DNA from: Paenibacillus bovis
GTDB taxonomy: Bacteria > Bacillota > Bacilli > Paenibacillales > Paenibacillaceae
Assembly: GCF_001421015.2 (NCBI RefSeq)
Contig: NZ_CP013023.1
Coordinates: 920,001 to 984,000 of the forward strand
Direction of reading: 5' to 3'
Length of the DNA: 64,000 nucleotides
A program made the translations under genes and the position numbers. Of this stretch, positions 59,069 to 64,000 are shown piece by piece; positions within the stretch are counted from its first letter, which is position 1; each line of letters starts with the position of its first letter. The notes under the pieces are model-generated. The model worked only from the letters and a program-made list of their open reading frames with translations. It made no database searches and had not been told where the DNA came from.

Positions 59069-60022
59069 ATGATACAAGCTGAGGTCATTCAATCGGAGCA
59101 AGGCTGGACGTGGTTCCGTCAGCAGGATAGCACCCATTTGATTGAGCACCCGGATTTTGACGAACGTATTCAGAAATGGGCATCAGAGAGCTTGATGTGC
59201 CGTCATAATCATATTTCAACAAATTCTCATCTGGAAGGAACCCATACGATGAGTGGTACATTAACCGCCAAGCTGACCGATGAGCCTCATGACAGCTGGC
59301 TGCTCCATTACTATATTTCCGGCGACAAGCTGGTAACAGTAGGCGATATGAGCTGGCTGGTGCATCAGGTTGAGCCTCAGGATTGGGACCGGCATATCAG
59401 CAGTCTGTCCAGACCGGTAGAAGGATTCCTATTTATTATGAATTCGTTTATCAGGACTTTGTTTGCACGTATGGACGAGATCGAGGTGGATCTAACCGAT
59501 ATTGAAGAACGCATGAGGAAAAGTAACGGCAGCCGCCTGCTGCGTGAGATTATTGATCTGCGCAATCAGCTGACGCGCTGGAATCTGCATACGGTGGCTC
59601 TTCGCGAGATTGAATACGGAGTGGAAGAGACATTCCCCGAGATTATCGATCATTCGGAGACATACCGGATTCTGAGCATTTATCTCAAACGTATCCGCAT
59701 GCTGCAGCAGAATTATGAACACGAGATCGATTCCCTGCTCAAAGTGGATGATAATATAGCCAATTATCGCTCCAATACGATTATGAAGACGCTGACCGTA
59801 TTCACGGTACTGCTGACTCCGATGACAGCCCTGGGCGCGATCTGGGGAATGAATTTCAAAAATATGCCCGAGCTGGAATGGAAATGGGGTTATGCAGGAG
59901 CATTGGGTCTGATCTTCGGACTAACGCTGGTGACGTATCTATGGCTGCGCAGTACCGGCCTGACCGGCGATATTCTCAATATGGATATGAGCCGTGACAA
60001 AAACAAGGATCTGCGTAAATAG
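59069..60022 (+). CDS. corA: CorA-family Mg2+/divalent metal transporter
   Basis: The 317-residue protein has the CorA layout: a cytoplasmic alpha/beta domain, a long stalk helix (about 125-245), and two C-terminal membrane helices, the first ending in the selectivity motif GMN (IWGMNFKNMPEL). It forms pentameric channels for Mg2+, Co2+ or Ni2+. GGGGGAGGA precedes ATG 59069. The N-terminal domain is divergent from Salmonella CorA. Monocistronic. Confidence 0.93.
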   Translation: MIQAEVIQSEQGWTWFRQQDSTHLIEHPDFDERIQKWASESLMCRHNHISTNSHLEGTHTMSGTLTAKLTDEPHDSWLLHYYISGDKLVTVGDMSWLVHQVEPQDWDRHISSLSRPVEGFLFIMNSFIRTLFARMDEIEVDLTDIEERMRKSNGSRLLREIIDLRNQLTRWNLHTVALREIEYGVEETFPEIIDHSETYRILSIYLKRIRMLQQNYEHEIDSLLKVDDNIANYRSNTIMKTLTVFTVLLTPMTALGAIWGMNFKNMPELEWKWGYAGALGLIFGLTLVTYLWLRSTGLTGDILNMDMSRDKNKDLRK

Positions 60023-60443
60023 CTTACGCTCCTGCCTGCTATCACAGCCCAGGTTGCGCATATACTGCTGTCTGAGACGCTTTTTGCCAAAGCGTCCTGT
60101 TGGCATGCCCATTTTCCAGATTAGACACGATCTGTAAACAAATGCATTGCTTGTTCCGATAATGAATAAATTGTTGCCATTTGTAACAATTATCGAGTTG
60201 TTCGGTTATTTGTTAGATGGTAACGTACATAGAGTCTGGAATAGACTAAAAGGAATAATTTCCATAATCTAGGCGATACAATGTTGGGAATTTCAAGTTA
60301 GACGACATCAGGACGCAAACAAAAACGGTTGCCCGTACCTATAAAAGAAGATAAACGGGTGTAACTTTATCCGCACAGGGGCTGTCTAATAGACAGGGAT
60401 AATGGAACAAGTACAGTTAATCAGGGGACAAGGGGATGACAAA
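60023..60443. other. long leader/upstream region of the six-repeat protein gene
   Basis: These 421 nt have no gene. Local hairpins include AGTCT/AGACT near 60234 and CTGTC/GACAG near 60383. The segment near 60311 contains GGACGCAAA and, 11 nt on, GGTTGCC, words found in c-di-GMP-I riboswitches, but the 5' partner GGCAAACC is not seen, so no riboswitch is called. Confidence 0.4.
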
Positions 60444-63170
60444 GTGAAAAAGCAAATCAGTTCAGCGTTGTTGGCAGCAACACTAGTAGTCAGTGGAGGG
60501 TTACATACACCATCTGCAGAAGCAGCAAAACCGATCCAGATTACCGTGAATGGCGTACCACTGGTCACCGATCAGGCACCCGTCATGTCAGGATCGCGCA
60601 CAATGGTTCCGCTGCGTGGCGTTTTTGAAGCACTCGACGCCAAAGTTCTGTGGAAACAAAGCAACAAGACCGTTACAGCCGTCAAAGGCACAACGACCGT
60701 CGTACTGCCGGTTGGCTCTACCCGTGCGACTATCAACGACAAGTTGACTGCTATGGATGTTCCGGCCAAGGTCATCAAAGGCAGAGTGATGGTGCCACTG
60801 CGCTTTGTGACCGAAGCAATGGGCAGTAAAGTCGGCTGGAACAAAGCGACACAGACCGTAAGTATTACAACCAGCAAAGCAGCAACAATTCCTCCGGTTA
60901 CGACTACACCATCGACAGGCGCCGTATCACCGGTGTCCTATGTCAATGCCAGTGTGATCGGCCAGCAGGGGAATGGCAGTGATCTGCAGGTTGCTTTCCC
61001 GGGATCTGCAAGTGCATCGGCTGTTAGCCAGTATCGCATTCTGGTCGTCAAATCCAGCAATATGAACACATTTAATCTGGCATCCGCGCAAAACGTGCCG
61101 GCAGCCAACTATCAGGTCGTACCCAAAGGCAGCAGCAACTATACGATTACCCTTTTGCCACAATCAAGAGATACAGATGGCGCCCTGATCCAGAAAAATG
61201 TCAGCTACCGTGTGTATGTACTGGCTGTCGGCAATCCTGGCTATACCAGCACACTGACGATGGCGCAGACGGTTATCAATCTGGGCAGTACCGTATCTGC
61301 CTCCGCTACACCGGGCGAAGTAAAAGCAAGCGATGTAGCAGACAATGGAGACGGACGCGATCTATCCGTATCATTCAACAAGGTATCTGACGAGAGCAAG
61401 GTATCTTCCTACCGTATCTTTGTTGTTCCTTCCAATAATGCCAGCAGCTTTAGCACATCGGAAGCAGGCAAAGTAAACAGCGATAACTATACCAGCGTAA
61501 CCAAGGACGGTTCCAACCATACCGTACGCCTGAAGTCTTCCACACGTGATACAAGTGGCAAAGTATTGACAGAAGGTGTCTCTTATACCGTATTTGTAAC
61601 AGCAGTCAACAGCGGCGGGGACACGCTTGGATTGTCTGCAGCCTCCAACTCGCTGACACTCGGCAAAGCTGTCGATGCACCATCCATTACCAAAGTAACC
61701 GATGTAGGCAACAATGGAGATGCCCGCGATTTGCAGGTCTCCTTTGATAAAATTGCCAATGAGTCCCGAATCAGCGGCTATCGGGTGTTCGTCGTACGCA
61801 GCACCAATTCCGGTGATTTTGATTTGGAAAAAGCGAGTGCGCTGAATTCCAGCCGCTACATGGATGTATCCAAAACAGGCAGCGACCGTGAAGTCACTCT
61901 GTCTTCTTCCCTCAAGGACAATAATGGCGACAATATCAAAAACGATGTCTCCTACCGTGTATTCGTGATGTCCAGAGGAACAGGATCGTACAGCAATTCC
62001 TTGTCTTCCGCTTCTTCCACAATCACACTCACGTCAAACAGCAAAACCGTAGGCAGCACCAACGGAGTCAGCGTCAGCGATGTGAGCGATTATGGAGACG
62101 GACGTGATCTGCAGGTGTCCTTTAACAAATCCGGCGATGAGAATCTGGTCAGCCAGTACCGCGTCCTGGTCGTCAAATCCGGCGACTCCAGCAACTTTAC
62201 CCAGACCAAGGCTCAAAAGGTATCCAGCTCCAATTACACTTCGGTTAGCAAAAACGGCTCCAATCGTGTGATTGTGCTGTCTTCCGGAGCGCGTGATGTA
62301 GATGGCGATCTGGTCAAAAATGGAGTGGCTTATCGGGTATTCGTCCTGAGCGTTGGCTCCGGAGATGCTTCCGATACGTACTCGCTGTCTTCCGCTTCCA
62401 GTACTATTACACTGGGAGGCAGTACGGCAGCTGCGGTAGTAAATGGATTGGCTATCAGCAACAGCGGTGCGAACAGTAACCCGTCCGATGTGACGGTGAG
62501 CTTTACGCCTGCCAACGATACCGGCATTTCCGAATACCGTATTATTGTAGTGCGCAATGATCAGAGTAGCGGTTTCAATCTGAGTACAGCCAATTCCGTA
62601 TCTTCCGCCAACTATACACGTATCGCCAAAACAGCTTCCAAAGTCACCCAGGCACTGCCTGCAGGTACCAAGGACTACAATGGCAATGCGATTGATAAAA
62701 ATGTAAGCTACCGTGTGTTTGTACTCACTGTAGCCGACGGTTCTGTACGTTCGGTCAATGCACTGTCCGGCGCTTCCAATGATTTTGTGATCGCCAACAA
62801 GACAGTTGCGGCGCCGACCAATGTTACAGCCACTGCCGATAATAATGCAGGTGCTATCCGCGTAAACTTTAACCGCCCTTCTGACAGCTCGGCGATCGGC
62901 TCCTATGCGGTAATGCTGGTGCCTGCTGCAAGTGCAGACAGCTTTACACTGGCCGATGCCAACCGTGTGAATAGTTCCCGTTACCAGACGGTGACCGGCT
63001 CCACATATAGCGAATGGGCATTCAGCACCTCCAACGTAGATGTAAATGGTGCATCGATTCGTCCAGGTGTAGCATACAAGGCATTTGTTCTGTCTGTAGC
63101 CAATGGACGGGATGCGACTGTCAATGCATTGTCTGTCGCTTCCCGCGAAGCACAGATGAATATCCAGTAA
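60444..63170 (+). CDS. secreted stalk-domain protein with six ~125-residue repeats
   Basis: GTG 60444 has AGGGG 8 nt upstream; an ATG at 60402 has none. The 908-residue protein has a signal peptide (ending PSAEA), a stalk domain (about 30-155; SGSRTMVPLRGVFEALDAKV, KGRVMVPLRFVTEAMGSKVG) and six tandem modules starting near 164, 293, 415, 542, 669 and 793. Each module has a DLQVSFNK-like strand, YRVFVVKS, NYTSVSKNGSN, a (S/T)RDxxG turn and VSYRVFVLSVG, suggesting an FN3-like beta sandwich. A role in the surface or matrix is likely; no catalytic motif is seen. Confidence 0.85.
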   Translation: MKKQISSALLAATLVVSGGLHTPSAEAAKPIQITVNGVPLVTDQAPVMSGSRTMVPLRGVFEALDAKVLWKQSNKTVTAVKGTTTVVLPVGSTRATINDKLTAMDVPAKVIKGRVMVPLRFVTEAMGSKVGWNKATQTVSITTSKAATIPPVTTTPSTGAVSPVSYVNASVIGQQGNGSDLQVAFPGSASASAVSQYRILVVKSSNMNTFNLASAQNVPAANYQVVPKGSSNYTITLLPQSRDTDGALIQKNVSYRVYVLAVGNPGYTSTLTMAQTVINLGSTVSASATPGEVKASDVADNGDGRDLSVSFNKVSDESKVSSYRIFVVPSNNASSFSTSEAGKVNSDNYTSVTKDGSNHTVRLKSSTRDTSGKVLTEGVSYTVFVTAVNSGGDTLGLSAASNSLTLGKAVDAPSITKVTDVGNNGDARDLQVSFDKIANESRISGYRVFVVRSTNSGDFDLEKASALNSSRYMDVSKTGSDREVTLSSSLKDNNGDNIKNDVSYRVFVMSRGTGSYSNSLSSASSTITLTSNSKTVGSTNGVSVSDVSDYGDGRDLQVSFNKSGDENLVSQYRVLVVKSGDSSNFTQTKAQKVSSSNYTSVSKNGSNRVIVLSSGARDVDGDLVKNGVAYRVFVLSVGSGDASDTYSLSSASSTITLGGSTAAAVVNGLAISNSGANSNPSDVTVSFTPANDTGISEYRIIVVRNDQSSGFNLSTANSVSSANYTRIAKTASKVTQALPAGTKDYNGNAIDKNVSYRVFVLTVADGSVRSVNALSGASNDFVIANKTVAAPTNVTATADNNAGAIRVNFNRPSDSSAIGSYAVMLVPAASADSFTLADANRVNSSRYQTVTGSTYSEWAFSTSNVDVNGASIRPGVAYKAFVLSVANGRDATVNALSVASREAQMNIQ

Positions 63171-63231
63171 TTCGATAAAAGTACGGCAATAGTATTGTAA
63201 AAGCTTGGCGCGATAGTATTCTGCCTATTTC

Positions 63232-63272
63232 TAAAGCCCTTTCCGGTTCGACAATCGGAGAGGGCTTTTTGA
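63232..63272 (+). terminator. terminator after the six-repeat protein gene
   Basis: AAAGCCCT pairs with AGGGCTTT, with an inner TCCG/CGGA stem, then TT. Confidence 0.85.
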
Positions 63273-63322
63273 ATGTGCAGCTTCAGGTCTGCTGCTCCCA
63301 GGTTACTAGGAGGAGTCTCTTG

Positions 63323-63377
63323 TCCTGGGCTGTTGTGATGAATCTGCTGCTCCGGGACTGCTATGATGAATCTACTG
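63323..63377. repeat. imperfect 28-bp direct repeat
   Basis: TCCTGGGCTGTTGTGATGAA at 63323 recurs at 63351 as TCCGGGACTGCTATGATGAA, each followed by TCTGCTG or TCTACTG. Non-coding. Confidence 0.6.
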
Positions 63378-63512
63378 TATTCTACTGACTGCTATAAAAG
63401 AACCCACAACACAGCTCGCTGTATACGAATTTGACGGATATCCGGGTAAAAGGGGTAAGATGAAAGAGAACTATCCTATCTTATGCCGAAGATGGCGGAA
63501 AGAGGCAGTGCA

Positions 63513-64000
63513 ATGGATTATGTGAAGCTTGGACATACAGGACTGGATGTATCCCGGATCTGCCTGGGATGCATGAGTTACGGAATTCCGGATCGGGGAC
63601 CTCATCCGTGGACACTGAACGAAGAAGAGAGTCGGCCTTTTATCCGGCAGGCGCTGGATGCAGGCATCAACTTTTTTGATACAGCGAATGTGTATTCGGA
63701 TGGTACGAGTGAAGAGATTGTGGGCCGTGCGCTTCGGGATTTTGCCAATCGCGATGAAGTGGTGATTGCCACCAAGGTACATGGCAAAATGCGTCCAGGT
63801 CCTAATGGCGGCGGATTATCCCGCAAAGTGATCATGACGGAGATCGATAACAGTCTCAAGCGTCTCGGAACAGACTATGTGGATCTATATCAGATTCACC
63901 GCTGGGACCCGAATACACCGATTGAAGAAACACTCGAAGCGCTCCATGATGTGGTACGTGCCGGCAAGGCTCGCTATATTGGTGCTTCTTCCATGTATGC
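63513..64000 (+). CDS. aldo/keto reductase (partial, runs off window)
   Basis: The frame starts at ATG 63513 behind GGAAAGAGG and stays open to the last base, so only 162 residues are visible. They show the AKR barrel start: YVKLGHTGLDVSRICLGCMS, the catalytic Asp and Tyr in FFDTANVYSDGTSEE, Lys in VIATKVHGK, and His in YVDLYQIHRWDPNTP. It matches YdhF/YajO-like NADPH-dependent reductases. The substrate is unknown. Confidence 0.92.
   Translation, partial: MDYVKLGHTGLDVSRICLGCMSYGIPDRGPHPWTLNEEESRPFIRQALDAGINFFDTANVYSDGTSEEIVGRALRDFANRDEVVIATKVHGKMRPGPNGGGLSRKVIMTEIDNSLKRLGTDYVDLYQIHRWDPNTPIEETLEALHDVVRAGKARYIGASSMY

Larger units (their letters stand above)
63171..63512. other. gap before the aldo/keto reductase gene
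   Basis: The gap is 342 nt with the terminator at 63232 and an imperfect 28-bp direct repeat (63323-63377). No other gene is seen. Confidence 0.45.

Noticed and set aside
60300-60340. c-di-GMP-I riboswitch words (GGACGCAAA, GGTTGCC) before the six-repeat gene
   Set aside because: The matching 5' strand GGCAAACC and the two-helix layout are missing, so the words are likely chance.

Overview
The window looks like a chromosomal piece of a Paenibacillus-like low-to-mid GC Firmicute. Strong AGGAGG-type ribosome sites, TTG/GTG starts, many U-tailed hairpin terminators, SLH and 'stalk' (copper amine oxidase N-terminal-like) surface domains, a B. subtilis-type LipA lipase, HmoB, two-component pairs and sugar ABC importers lacking their own ATPase all point that way. 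No phage, insertion sequence, CRISPR array or plasmid module is visible. Most of the window is ordinary chromosome carrying carbohydrate-use and surface functions.

Layout. 1-450: end of a tRNA cluster (fMet partial, Asp, Gly, Arg, Pro), then about 700 nt of gene-free DNA with short degenerate tandem repeats. 1.1-5.6 kb: DedA protein and a lipoprotein/response regulator/histidine kinase operon. 6.0-6.9 kb: secreted stalk-domain protein with a structured leader. 7.3-14.2 kb: a galactoside module (LacI-type operator, cre-like box, binding lipoprotein, two permeases, GH2 beta-galactosidase). 14.4-18.7 kb: secreted lipase, AraC regulator, divergent proline dehydrogenase-like protein, alkaline phosphatase. 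18.7-21.3 kb: thiC under a TPP riboswitch with a long leader. 21.4-28.1 kb: membrane protein, MOSC protein, large SWIM-SNF2 helicase, HD-GYP protein, and a 46-codon small ORF. 28.4-33.9 kb: atypical SDR, KdgF-like cupin, alkyltransferase-like protein, soluble chemotaxis receptor with a duplicated PAS domain behind a sigma-D-like promoter, short pyruvate kinase. 34.2-38.7 kb: AraC regulator, a frameshifted AraC gene, membrane protein, YkfC-like endopeptidase, HAD phosphatase. 39-46 kb: modular arabinanase, lipid-anchored beta-lactamase-fold/SLH protein, a single-chain DesK/DesR-like kinase-regulator. 46-55 kb: small membrane proteins and lipoproteins, an FHA-winged-helix regulator with a heterodimeric ABC exporter, two TM2 proteins, HmoB. 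55-64 kb: DUF445 protein, a (CGCACAA)8 tandem repeat, GH13 alpha-glucosidase, CorA, a 908-residue secreted protein with six internal repeats, and an aldo/keto reductase running off the end.

How they work together. Beta-galactosidase with its importer, arabinanase, alpha-glucosidase, the KdgF-like cupin and several AraC regulators suggest a plant-polysaccharide saprophyte. Lipase, phosphatase and stalk/SLH proteins act outside the cell. I see no single compact new system. The best second looks are the fused sensor-regulator, the FHA regulator plus asymmetric exporter operon, the six-repeat surface protein, the frameshifted AraC gene, several enzymes with changed catalytic or ligand residues, and the small ORFs and RNA structures listed below. 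Nothing was searched or computed; family names come from reading the translations.
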